Notes: generated by a model from the letters alone, not told the origin. Positions 1 through 6,420 are shown, numbered from the stretch's first letter. The stretch is 9,489 bases of DNA from RGZA01 sp041917755 (GCA_041917755.1 JAYRWY010000012.1:1-9489), one strand, 5' to 3'. Program-made: numbers and translations.

Positions 1-639
1 ACACAACAACACACCATACAGTAATCCCCAACGGATATTGGGCAATGTAATGGTCATAAAAGTACGCCAACCCGACGCACCAAGCAAAATAGCAGCCTCT
101 TCTTCTTCCGTGCCCTGTTCCTCCATCAATGGAATAAGCTCCCGCGCCACGAATGGAAAGGTCACAAAGATAGTTGCAATAACCAATGCAGGAACAGCAA
201 ATAGCAATTGGATATCATGCTCCAAAAGCCATGCACCAAATACCGACTGTGCAGAGAACATCAACGCATAGATTAATCCGGAAATAACCGGTGATACTGA
301 AAATGGCAAATCAATCAACGTTATCAGCAAACGCTTACCCATAAATTCAAACTTGGTAATCGCCCAGCTGGCGCAGATACCAAATACGATATTTAATGGT
401 ACTGCAATTGCCGCCACTAACAATGTCAACCGGATTGCCGATAACGCATCTGGCTCAATAATACTGGCCCAATAGGCATCAACACCCTTGCGCAGTGCTT
501 CAGAAAAAACAGACACTAGCGGCAAGCCAATCACCGCAGCCAGAAATAGTATTGCAAGCGCGATAAGTGTCACCCGTACCCATAACACTTCGCCAATCGG
601 CTTGCCTGCACGTTTTTGCTGAGGAATAGAAAGCGACAT
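1..639 (-). CDS. cysW: Sulfate/thiosulfate ABC transporter permease CysW (partial, 3' end outside window)
   Basis: Inner-membrane permease subunit which, with CysT, forms the channel of the sulfate/thiosulfate importer powered by CysA. The reading frame is open for 213 codons from the ATG at 639 to the window edge. Family members run to about 280 residues, so roughly the last quarter is missing. The translation begins MSLSIPQQKRAGKPIGE and continues with hydrophobic segments. The permease EAA loop (EEEEAAILLGASG, about residues 178-190) is followed by TITLPNIRWG, which matches the cytoplasmic loop that docks on the ATPase. The start ATG shares one base with the stop of cysT (TAATG), so translation is probably coupled. 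The assignment to CysW rather than CysT rests on gene order (Sbp-CysT-CysW) and on recognised sequence similarity. Confidence 0.93.
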   Translation of the reverse strand, partial: MSLSIPQQKRAGKPIGEVLWVRVTLIALAILFLAAVIGLPLVSVFSEALRKGVDAYWASIIEPDALSAIRLTLLVAAIAVPLNIVFGICASWAITKFEFMGKRLLITLIDLPFSVSPVISGLIYALMFSAQSVFGAWLLEHDIQLLFAVPALVIATIFVTFPFVARELIPLMEEQGTEEEEAAILLGASGWRTFMTITLPNIRWGLLYGVLLC

Positions 640-1499
640 TAATGCTCCCTCAACATGCGGGTCTGACCCCATTTTTGTAATACGTTGATAAGGTAGAGCA
701 TAATGAATGAAATCGTCAGCATCACAATCGCCAACGCAGTCGCCCCCGCATGATCATATTGTTCCAACTTGGTCATGATAAGCAGCGGAACGATTTCCGA
801 GACCATCGGCTTATTACCCGCAATAAAGATAACCGATCCATATTCGCCTAATGCACGTGCAAAGGCCATCGCAAAGCCCGTCATTAATGCAGGCGTAATA
901 TGCGGCAAGAATATAAGCAGGAAGATTTGTGTTCGGGTTGCGCCAAGGCTGGCTGCCGCCTCTTCTAATTCGCGGTTCATATCTTCTAATACAGGCTGTA
1001 CAGTACGCACCACGAATGGCAGCCCCACGAATACGAGAGCAATGCTGATACCCAGCGGAGTGAATGCTACTTTAATACCCAATGGCTCTAAATACTGCCC
1101 AATCCAACCATTCGGCGCATATAATGATGTGAGCGCAATACCAGCCACAGCCGTTGGCAACGCGAATGGCAAATCGACTAATGCATCAAACAGTTTTTTA
1201 AATGGAAAATCATAACGCACCAAAACCCATGCCACGATTAGACCAAACAACACATTAATCAGTGCCGCCGCCAGCGCCGTTCCAAAACTTACCGCATAGG
1301 CATGCAGCACACGGTCTGCCGTAATGGTGGTGATAAAATCTGCAAATGACAGCTTTGCCGTTGAAAAAAACAAACCTGATAATGGCAATAAGACTACAAG
1401 TGCCAAATACACAAGCGTAAAGCCCATGGTCAGGCCAAAGCCCGGCAATACGCTTGGTCGCTTAAGTTGTTTGAAAAATGATGATGACAATACGCTCAT
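639..1499 (-). CDS. cysT: Sulfate/thiosulfate ABC transporter permease CysT (CysU)
   Basis: Inner-membrane permease that pairs with CysW to move sulfate or thiosulfate from the periplasmic binding protein into the cytoplasm for cysteine synthesis. It has 286 residues, close to the usual length for the family. A short cytoplasmic N-terminus is followed by a first membrane segment at about residues 22-45, and further segments near 70-93, 110-128, 147-165, 205-228 and 252-274. The EAA loop is clear: EEAAASLGAT at about 179-188, then IFLLIFLPHITPAL. It starts three bases after the sbp stop, with a weak purine-rich site (AAGAAG) lying inside the end of sbp, and its own stop overlaps the cysW start by one base. 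All three genes are therefore expected on one mRNA. Confidence 0.95.
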   Translation of the reverse strand: MSVLSSSFFKQLKRPSVLPGFGLTMGFTLVYLALVVLLPLSGLFFSTAKLSFADFITTITADRVLHAYAVSFGTALAAALINVLFGLIVAWVLVRYDFPFKKLFDALVDLPFALPTAVAGIALTSLYAPNGWIGQYLEPLGIKVAFTPLGISIALVFVGLPFVVRTVQPVLEDMNRELEEAAASLGATRTQIFLLIFLPHITPALMTGFAMAFARALGEYGSVIFIAGNKPMVSEIVPLLIMTKLEQYDHAGATALAIVMLTISFIMLYLINVLQKWGQTRMLREH

Positions 1500-1502
1500 T
1501 TG

Positions 1503-2507
1503 CTACTTCTTTGACAGCTGATCAAACAGCCCGCCATCATCAAAATGTTTCTTTTGCGCCTGTTTCCATCCACCAAAATCTTTGATGGTAGTCATCACAA
1601 TCACCGGAAACCGATCCTTGTATTTGGCAAGCACCTTCTTATCTTGCGGACGGTAATAATATTGTGCAGCGAGTTCTTGTGCTTCTGACGAATAAAGATA
1701 GCTCAGATATTCCTTTGCCGCCTCGGCCGTGCCCTTTCTATCGGCATTCTTTTGTACAACCGCAACAGGTGGTTCAGCCAAAATGCTGCTAGCGGGTACC
1801 ACAATATCAAACTTATCTTTACCCAGCTCATTCACGGCCAGATATGCTTCATTTTCCCAAGTAAGCAATACATCGCCTATTCCACGCTGAACAAAGGTAG
1901 TGGTTGATCCGCGTGCGCCCGCATCAAGCACCGGAACATGTGCAAATAGCTGCTTCATGTAATCCATGGCCTTTGCTTCATCGCCTGAAAACTTCTTGAT
2001 GGCATAAGCATAGGCCGCCAAATAATTCCAACGTGCACCACCTGACGTTTTTGGATTGGGCGTAATCACCTCCACGCCATCCCTAATCAAATCACTCCAA
2101 TCTTTAATAGCCTTGGGATTTCCCTTTTTTACTAAAAATACAATCGTCGAGGTATAAGGTGAGCTATTATTAGGAAGCAGGCTCTGCCAGTTTTCCGGCA
2201 GTAAGTTACGGTACTGCGCAATCACATCGATATCATAGGCAAGCGCCAAGGTAACTACATCCGCCTGCAATCCATCAATTACCGCACGCGCCTGCTTGGC
2301 CGAACCACCATGGGATTGCCGCACTACAACTTCATCGCCTTTTTTTTCTTTCCAGTGTTTTTGAAACAAGGCGTTGTAATGTTCATAAAATTCCCGCGTC
2401 GGATCGTAGGACACATTCAGTAACGCAAGCCTGTCGGCAGCATAAACAGCATGCGGCTGCATCAGTCCAAAAAGCAGAACAAGCGCAGCAAAACCCGCTT
2501 TTAACAT
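1503..2507 (-). CDS. sbp: Periplasmic sulfate-binding protein, Sbp/CysP family
   Basis: Extracytoplasmic solute-binding component that captures sulfate (possibly thiosulfate) and delivers it to the CysT-CysW permease. From the ATG at 2507 it is 334 residues. An upstream in-frame TTG at 2519 is a worse start because it overlaps the ribosome binding site: GGAG at 2518-2515 lies six bases before the ATG at 2507. Residues 1-23 form a signal peptide with a hydrophobic core and a likely cleavage after VYA. Family landmarks are NVSYDPTRE (about 31-39), HGGSAKQARAVIDGL followed by ADVVTLALAYDID, and GARGSTTTFVQRGIGDVLLTWENEA. The gene lies 19 bases after the Rrf2 regulator and three bases before cysT. 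Sequence alone does not separate a Sbp from a CysP preference. Confidence 0.94.
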   Translation of the reverse strand: MLKAGFAALVLLFGLMQPHAVYAADRLALLNVSYDPTREFYEHYNALFQKHWKEKKGDEVVVRQSHGGSAKQARAVIDGLQADVVTLALAYDIDVIAQYRNLLPENWQSLLPNNSSPYTSTIVFLVKKGNPKAIKDWSDLIRDGVEVITPNPKTSGGARWNYLAAYAYAIKKFSGDEAKAMDYMKQLFAHVPVLDAGARGSTTTFVQRGIGDVLLTWENEAYLAVNELGKDKFDIVVPASSILAEPPVAVVQKNADRKGTAEAAKEYLSYLYSSEAQELAAQYYYRPQDKKVLAKYKDRFPVIVMTTIKDFGGWKQAQKKHFDDGGLFDQLSKK

Positions 2508-2526
2508 GGCGTACTCCAAAAACTAT

Positions 2527-2931
2527 TTATGCTAAATCGAGAATTGAGGTGTTATCGAGCACCTCGGCCATGGCATCACGGACTTTTTTCATGGTCTTGC
2601 GAATGGTGCATGCGCGCTCATCCTTGCAATCATCACATTTTTGATATGCGGTAAGACTGGCACAGCGCACAGGCGCCAACGGACCATCAATAATGCGCAT
2701 CAACTCTGCGACGCTGATGTCTTTGGCTGGCTTGGCGAGATAATACCCGCCGAACACACCGCGCTTGCTCTCAACAAGGCGATTACGTTTCAGTTCTTGA
2801 AGAATGTTTTCCAAAAATTTAATGGGCACGCCTGCTTCTTTGGCAATGACCTTGCTCTGGATCATATCTTGCTTGCTTTTGGCAAGCACTGTCAGGGCAC
2901 GAATGGCGTATTTGGCTTTCATAGACAGCAT
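2527..2931 (-). CDS. Rrf2-family transcriptional regulator, probable regulator of the sulfate operon
   Basis: Small winged-helix DNA-binding protein of 134 residues, a normal length for the Rrf2 group (IscR, NsrR, RirA, CymR). The N-terminus MLSMKAKYAIRALTVLA and the helix-turn-helix around residues 25-50, with IAKEAGVPIKFLENILQELK, are typical. They are followed by a wing with a RGVFGGYYLAKP segment. Cysteines C90, C99, C102 and C108 lie where iron-sulfur Rrf2 proteins carry their three cluster ligands. A cluster is therefore plausible, although CymR-like members sense cysteine through a protein partner instead. GGAG sits seven bases before the ATG at 2931. It is the first gene of a sulfate import operon, so it is inferred to answer to cysteine, sulfur or redox state. 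No experimentally defined family member is identified. Confidence 0.9.
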   Translation of the reverse strand: MLSMKAKYAIRALTVLAKSKQDMIQSKVIAKEAGVPIKFLENILQELKRNRLVESKRGVFGGYYLAKPAKDISVAELMRIIDGPLAPVRCASLTAYQKCDDCKDERACTIRKTMKKVRDAMAEVLDNTSILDLA

Positions 2932-2940
2932 CAGGAAGCT

Positions 2941-2965
2941 CCAGCATTTGGCGTGTAAATGCTGG
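2941..2965 (-). promoter_or_regulatory. Perfect inverted repeat touching the rrf2 ribosome binding site (candidate operator or RNA hairpin)
   Basis: CCAGCATTT and AAATGCTGG are perfect complements separated by seven bases. On the leftward transcript the last two G residues of the stem are also the first two bases of the GGAG ribosome binding site of the Rrf2 gene. A folded hairpin would therefore mask that site. As DNA, the same repeat is a plausible dimer site for the regulator itself, giving autoregulation. On the plus strand it is followed by TTTT and could terminate antisense transcription. The sequence does not choose between these roles. Confidence 0.55.
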
Positions 2966-3018
2966 TTTTAATCCAGATACCATATCAAGTAAATAGAGTT
3001 TATCGGCTCCCGTAACCG

Positions 3019-3261
3019 TTACGCGGCCTGCTTCAACGTCTGGAACAACATATCTTTGAGATTTAAGCGGCGTTTTTTGAGCTGTTCGGTATGCTCATCG
3101 CTGGCATTTTCCACACCCGTTTCAATTCTAAGAATATCTTTGTTAACCTGATTGTATTCTTCAAATAGTTTGGCGAAATGGGCATTGGTCATTTTCAGCG
3201 TATGAATGGCGTCCTTATATTCGGGAAATTCGCTGACAAAATCATGGGCTTCGTTAATCAT
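3019..3261 (-). CDS. DUF465 / YdcH-family small protein
   Basis: An 80-residue, highly charged, helical protein matching the DUF465 (YdcH) family in length and pattern. It opens with a conserved-looking segment around HTLKMTNAHFAKLFEEYNQVNKDI, then an acidic turn near residues 48-58, and ends with a KKRRLNLKDML helix. The family is common in proteobacteria and has no well-established function; it is predicted to be cytoplasmic and to form a helical hairpin. AGGAG at 3275-3271 is nine bases before the ATG at 3261. The gene lies 87 bases upstream of the Rrf2 regulator in the same direction, and no convincing terminator faces leftward between them. It could therefore be co-transcribed, but a functional link to sulfate uptake is not implied. 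Confidence 0.85.
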   Translation of the reverse strand: MINEAHDFVSEFPEYKDAIHTLKMTNAHFAKLFEEYNQVNKDILRIETGVENASDEHTEQLKKRRLNLKDMLFQTLKQAA

Positions 3262-3390
3262 TTGGGTTAGCTCCTAACTTAACTATCAATGTAGCGATAC
3301 TAGCCCGTAATGCGTTATTGCGCCCCATGGCAAACTGCCGCAGGCCAAATTCAGTAAACTTGGTATTTACAGCGGATATCGCCTATTTTT

Positions 3391-3418
3391 TTGACAAAGC
3401 CACCCCAAAACGCATAAT
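3391..3418 (+). promoter_or_regulatory. Sigma-70-type promoter of trhO
   Basis: A perfect -35 box TTGACA (3391-3396) is separated by 16 bases from CATAAT (3413-3418), which matches the -10 consensus at five of six positions. Transcription is expected to begin around 3425-3427, while the trhO ATG is at 3427. This leaves almost no untranslated leader. Confidence 0.65.
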
Positions 3419-3426
3419 CTCGCGCC

Positions 3427-4338
3427 ATGACATACACCGTTGCCGCCCTTTACCGTTTTACACCGATTGCAGATGCATCTGCACTTCGCATGACCTTGAA
3501 AGATGCCTTCACCAGATTGGACATTTGCGGGTCACTGCTTGTTGCGCCCGAGGGAATAAATGGCACCCTGGCAGGCAGCGAAGAAGGCATCCGTGCGATG
3601 CTTGATTTGCTAAATCAAACAACAGGATTAACGCGTGAGGAGGTCAAATTTTCATCCTCACCCTTTAAGCCGTTTGATCGGCTAAAGGTTCGTTTGAAAA
3701 AAGAAATCGTAACCTTCAAGCAGCCAAGCGCCAATCCACATGAACGCGTTGGCACCTATGTTGAACCAAAGGATTGGAATGCACTCATCAGTGATCCATC
3801 CGTGGTTGTGCTGGACACCCGCAACACCTACGAAACCATGGTGGGCATCTTCGAAGGTGCCATCGACCCCAATATCGAGCAATTCACCGACTTTGCAGAT
3901 TTTGTCACAAAAACACTTGATCCCAATAAGCATAGCAAGATTGCCATGTATTGCACTGGGGGCATTCGTTGTGAAAAGGCATCTGCCTATATGCTCGCTC
4001 AGGGCTTCCCAGAAGTTTACCACCTCAAAGGCGGCATCCTGAAATATCTGGAAGAAATTCCACGCGAAGAAAGCAAATGGAATGGCGAATGCTATGTGTT
4101 TGATCGCCGCATGGCCGTTGGCCATGGCCTTACCACGGGCCAGCACAGCATGTGTTTTTCATGCGGTTATGCATTGAACGATGCCGATTTAAAGCATCCA
4201 CTATATGAAGCTGGCGTTTCCTGCCACCATTGCCATGCAACAACTAGCGCAGATGATAAAGCCCGCTTTCGCATGCGTCACACTCAAATGACTGCAGGCC
4301 AAACAGGCGCGACACCTGCGCATAAAAAAGCTGGTTAA
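3427..4338 (+). CDS. trhO: tRNA uridine(34) hydroxylase TrhO (YceA family, rhodanese domain)
   Basis: Cytoplasmic enzyme that hydroxylates wobble uridine 34 of certain tRNAs, the first step toward 5-methoxy- or 5-oxyacetic-uridine type modifications. The 303-residue product has the family's two parts. The N-terminal domain (about 1-95) contains CGSLLVAPEGINGTLAGS. The rhodanese domain (about 110-220) contains VVLDTRNTYETMVGIFEGA and the active loop YCTGGIRCEKASAYML, with catalytic C176 and a second cysteine C182. A C-terminal tail has two CxxC pairs (C243/C246 and C266/C269), a likely zinc-binding module also seen in relatives. No Shine-Dalgarno sequence precedes the ATG, and the promoter position suggests a leaderless message. 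The FixH-like gene follows five bases after its stop, probably in the same transcript. Confidence 0.92.
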   Translation: MTYTVAALYRFTPIADASALRMTLKDAFTRLDICGSLLVAPEGINGTLAGSEEGIRAMLDLLNQTTGLTREEVKFSSSPFKPFDRLKVRLKKEIVTFKQPSANPHERVGTYVEPKDWNALISDPSVVVLDTRNTYETMVGIFEGAIDPNIEQFTDFADFVTKTLDPNKHSKIAMYCTGGIRCEKASAYMLAQGFPEVYHLKGGILKYLEEIPREESKWNGECYVFDRRMAVGHGLTTGQHSMCFSCGYALNDADLKHPLYEAGVSCHHCHATTSADDKARFRMRHTQMTAGQTGATPAHKKAG

Positions 4339-4343
4339 GCTTG

Positions 4344-4847
4344 ATGGACGCTCACAAAAAACCATCTCCTACCGCATCCAAAGTGGCGCGTCCAAAAAAG
4401 CCCACCCCCATTACATTCAAACTTTTTTTCCTGGTTGCCGGAATTTTGTTAGCTGGCGCAGCTATCCGCTATCTTGAAGAAAAAAACTTTCTTCAACACC
4501 TGCAACAGCAAGCTCAAGAAAAACAAAAGATGCAGGAAGCTTTGGGCTGGGGCAGCGAGCTGAAAATTGATAAAAAGGTCGAGCCCCTTGCAAAAATTCG
4601 CTTCATGCTGAGGGATAAAAACCACGCCCCCATCAAAGGAGCCTTGGTTCAAATTACCCTGTCCCATGCGGCAGAAACCAAGGATATCCTGACCCAAAAT
4701 TCCATTACCCTGCCGCTTACCATGGTAGAGCCCGGCGTCTATCGTGGCCAAGCTAAGATACCTCTACCCGGCGAGTGGGAAGCCTCGGTGAGCGCACAAA
4801 TCGGCGACAGCTCATACCAAATCAGCGAACGGCTAACCCTGCCCTAA
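4344..4847 (+). CDS. FixH-like membrane-anchored protein
   Basis: A 167-residue protein with a basic cytoplasmic N-terminus (1-21), one membrane segment (about 22-43), a short charged helix (44-66) and a C-terminal beta domain outside the membrane. The domain resembles the FixH/YtkA-like group: a GW near 68-69, then a DKNHAPIKGALVQITL strand pair, a GVYRGQAKIPLPGEWEASV block and a final strand ending at the terminus. FixH is known from cation pump and cbb3 oxidase assembly clusters (fixGHIS). None of those partners is present here, so an oxidase role is only a family-level hint. A TTG at 4341 is an alternative start three bases upstream of the preferred ATG. The spacing to trhO suggests an operon. 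Moderately sure of the family, unsure of the role. Confidence 0.6.
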   Translation: MDAHKKPSPTASKVARPKKPTPITFKLFFLVAGILLAGAAIRYLEEKNFLQHLQQQAQEKQKMQEALGWGSELKIDKKVEPLAKIRFMLRDKNHAPIKGALVQITLSHAAETKDILTQNSITLPLTMVEPGVYRGQAKIPLPGEWEASVSAQIGDSSYQISERLTLP

Positions 4848-4859
4848 TACTCCGCCCGC

Positions 4860-4899
4860 CTAACTGCTTAATATTTAAGCAGTTAGCTATATTGCCCTT
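4860..4899 (+). terminator. Hairpin terminator after the trhO-fixH-like pair
   Basis: Arms 4860-4871 (CTAACTGCTTAA) and 4875-4886 are perfectly complementary over 12 bp with a three-base loop (TAT). The uridine run is displaced: TTTT occurs at 4896-4899, ten bases after the stem. It starts 12 bases after the stop codon of the FixH-like gene, which supports a role in ending this transcript, although the late T-run makes it a non-classical terminator. Confidence 0.5.
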
Positions 4900-4993
4900 T
4901 TAGAAAAAGCTACGCTGCAGCTCAGATATCAGATTCACTTTCACACTGAAGCAACTGTTCTGCATCACTATTTGGTCAGGCTTTTTTAATTAT

Positions 4994-5023
4994 TTGCCTT
5001 AATACTCGATATAGCGGCACAAT
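4994..5023 (+). promoter_or_regulatory. Weak candidate promoter for the PCu(A)C-like gene
   Basis: TTGCCT (4994-4999) is followed after 18 bases by CACAAT (5018-5023), each with four of six consensus matches. CTTAATA (4998-5004) and TATTAAG (5029-5035) form an inverted repeat around this segment and could be an operator. The rest of the 213-base gap (4848-5060) shows only the terminator hairpin. Confidence 0.3.
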
Positions 5024-5060
5024 CCGAATATTAAGACAAGATCAGATAACGGAATAGTTT

Positions 5061-5510
5061 ATGTGGAAAATCATCTTTGCGGTTTTGACCGTTGCCACCA
5101 TGTTCATGGGGGTAGATTGCTCGGGAAAGTCGATGAAAGTGATGGAGGCGTGGACGCACCCAACCTCCACCGACACAAAAAGCGTTGAAGTATACCTAAC
5201 CATACAAAACCGCATGGGCGCACCCGATACACTGACGAATGTCACCACTTATGTTGCCGAAAGCGCAACCATCATGACCACCACCAACGTAAATGGTGTC
5301 TATTCATCCGCTCAAGTACAGTTTCTACCCATCGAAGCGGATAAAGATCTCGTGATGCGTAAAAACAAAACCTATATCTTGTTAGAAAAACTTAAACAGC
5401 CGCTTGTTGCGGGTGAAAAATTTCCGGTAACACTTACCTTCGAAAAAGGTGGCCAGGTTCTGGAAGATGTACACATTCAACCCGCTGGCACTCTGACCTT
5501 CGGTAAATAA
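5061..5510 (+). CDS. Exported PCu(A)C-like (DUF461) protein with altered copper site
   Basis: A 149-residue exported protein. Residues 1-19 form a hydrophobic signal region ending near C20; the sequence before C20 (GVD) is not a good lipobox, so a lipoprotein is doubtful. The rest fits the PCu(A)C periplasmic copper chaperone fold: MEAWTHPTSTDTKSVEVYLTIQN, a PDTLTNVTTYVAESATI block, then LLEKLKQPLVAGEKFPVTLTFEKGG. In copper-binding members, His and Met ligands sit in ELH, GVMRM and HxM positions. Here those positions read TIM, GVYSS and YIL, so most ligands are absent. Copper delivery is therefore doubtful despite the fold. A weak GGAA lies seven bases before the ATG. The PhnA-like gene follows after 15 bases and is likely co-transcribed. 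Confidence 0.72.
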   Translation: MWKIIFAVLTVATMFMGVDCSGKSMKVMEAWTHPTSTDTKSVEVYLTIQNRMGAPDTLTNVTTYVAESATIMTTTNVNGVYSSAQVQFLPIEADKDLVMRKNKTYILLEKLKQPLVAGEKFPVTLTFEKGGQVLEDVHIQPAGTLTFGK

Positions 5511-5525
5511 ATTAAGGAACATGCT

Positions 5526-5747
5526 TTGGAAGATTTAATCGTAAAAGACAGCAATGGCACCGTATTAAATGATGGTGATAACGTTACCCTTATCAAGGAT
5601 TTGCCAGTAAAAGGCACCTCAACTACACTTAAACGCGGCACATTGGTAAAGAATATTCGCCTCACTGATAACGATGAACTGGTTGAATGTAATGCCCAAG
5701 GCATTCGCGGCCTTGTGCTTAAAACCTGCTTTTTGAAAAAAGCCTAA
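5526..5747 (+). CDS. PhnA-domain protein (YjdM C-terminal domain type), TTG start
   Basis: A 73-residue protein made up only of the PhnA domain: VKDSNGTVLNDGDNVTLIKDL, then VKGTSTTLKRGTLVKNIRLTD, ending FLKKA. Full-length YjdM proteins carry an additional N-terminal zinc ribbon that is missing here; short single-domain versions occur in several bacteria. The old link to alkylphosphonate use is weak, and the function is best called unknown. No ATG is available in frame. The TTG at 5526 is preceded by AAGGAA (5514-5519) at six bases, which is good support for this start. The ATG at 5521 opens only a five-codon frame. It follows the PCu(A)C-like gene in the same frame after one stop codon, and its own stop abuts that of the convergent SOUL gene. 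Confidence 0.82.
   Translation: MEDLIVKDSNGTVLNDGDNVTLIKDLPVKGTSTTLKRGTLVKNIRLTDNDELVECNAQGIRGLVLKTCFLKKA
5728..5743. terminator. Possible bidirectional terminator hairpin inside the 3' end of the PhnA-like gene
   Basis: GCTTTT (5728-5733) and AAAAGC (5738-5743) pair around a TGAA loop. The two convergent genes share no intergenic base, so any terminator between them must lie within coding sequence; this A/T-rich symmetrical hairpin is the only nearby candidate. It is short and weak. Confidence 0.25.
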
Positions 5748-6374
5748 TTATCGCTCGATTTCTACCATTACTTCATTGCGACGTAAAAATGGTAACGTCC
5801 ATGGCGGATTATAAAATGCATAAGTCATCGGTGAAACAGTGCGCAATTTTTGCTGGTCGATAAAAGCACTCAACTTATCACTATGAAGCTTGATGCTCTG
5901 TGCCTCTGCAAATCCCGAAAAACGCAACACCGCATATCGCTTCATTGGCACTTCTTTTAATACCACCGCCGAATTGTTCGGCTTTGGCAATGTGTCCAAC
6001 GTGTATTCACTGGGCATAACAAACTGCACAGTCCATTTATCTTCGCTGCCTTGCTGTATAACAGGGGCCGTCATGGCAATTTTCTGATTAGGCTGCTGGA
6101 TAACTGGCGCGGTCATCGCAACTTTTTTTGCTGGCGCGTTATTCCCGAAGATAAAATCAGCAATCAAACGGAAGCCGGCCTCAATTGCCTTTTGCCGTTC
6201 TCCATTTACTTCGGCTTGCGCAACTATCATCGGGGCATAATCCCTCACCTCAATATCATCGTGAGTTGATACAACTGGGTATTTTGCCTGTTCGACGTCA
6301 CTCACCGAGATACTCCACCAAACCGATGCAGCCACCAAACCCAACACGATCAACAGTGCGACCTTGCCCATCAT
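5748..6374 (-). CDS. Membrane-anchored SOUL heme-binding family protein
   Basis: A 208-residue protein with an N-terminal membrane anchor or uncleaved signal (about residues 4-24) followed by a SOUL domain. The domain starts with EVRDYAPMIVAQAEV and ends near the VMVEIER terminus. The family-typical KIAMTAPV motif occurs twice, at residues 84-94 and 98-108, each extended to MTAPVIQQ. Eukaryotic SOUL/HBP proteins bind heme or tetrapyrroles; in bacteria the role is unproven, so heme binding is a family inference. GGAG at 6383-6380 precedes two adjacent ATG codons at 6374 and 6371, with spacings of five and eight bases, so either may be used. The frame stays open upstream to 6443, but that part contains a TATAAT promoter and is unlikely to be translated. 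It converges on the PhnA-like gene. Confidence 0.88.
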   Translation of the reverse strand: MMGKVALLIVLGLVAASVWWSISVSDVEQAKYPVVSTHDDIEVRDYAPMIVAQAEVNGERQKAIEAGFRLIADFIFGNNAPAKKVAMTAPVIQQPNQKIAMTAPVIQQGSEDKWTVQFVMPSEYTLDTLPKPNNSAVVLKEVPMKRYAVLRFSGFAEAQSIKLHSDKLSAFIDQQKLRTVSPMTYAFYNPPWTLPFLRRNEVMVEIER

Positions 6375-6420
6375 ACCAACTCCATATCTATTGATTGCAA
6401 TGAGATAGCTTTCAAATTGA

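Noticed and set aside
769..1215. 148-codon plus-strand open frame opposite cysT
   Set aside because: It is an antisense shadow of a well-supported permease gene, and its translation has no recognisable domain or ribosome site.
2508..2519. TTG start at 2519 for the sulfate-binding protein
   Set aside because: The TTG overlaps the GGAG that serves the ATG at 2507, and starting at 2507 gives a normal signal peptide.
3682..4146. 154-codon minus-strand frame opposite trhO
   Set aside because: trhO has catalytic motifs and full family length on the other strand; this frame has neither motif nor start signal.
5000..5014. Resemblance to a T7-type phage promoter (TAATAC...TATAG)
   Set aside because: The middle is three bases short and the essential core does not align. 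No phage genes are near, so it is chance.
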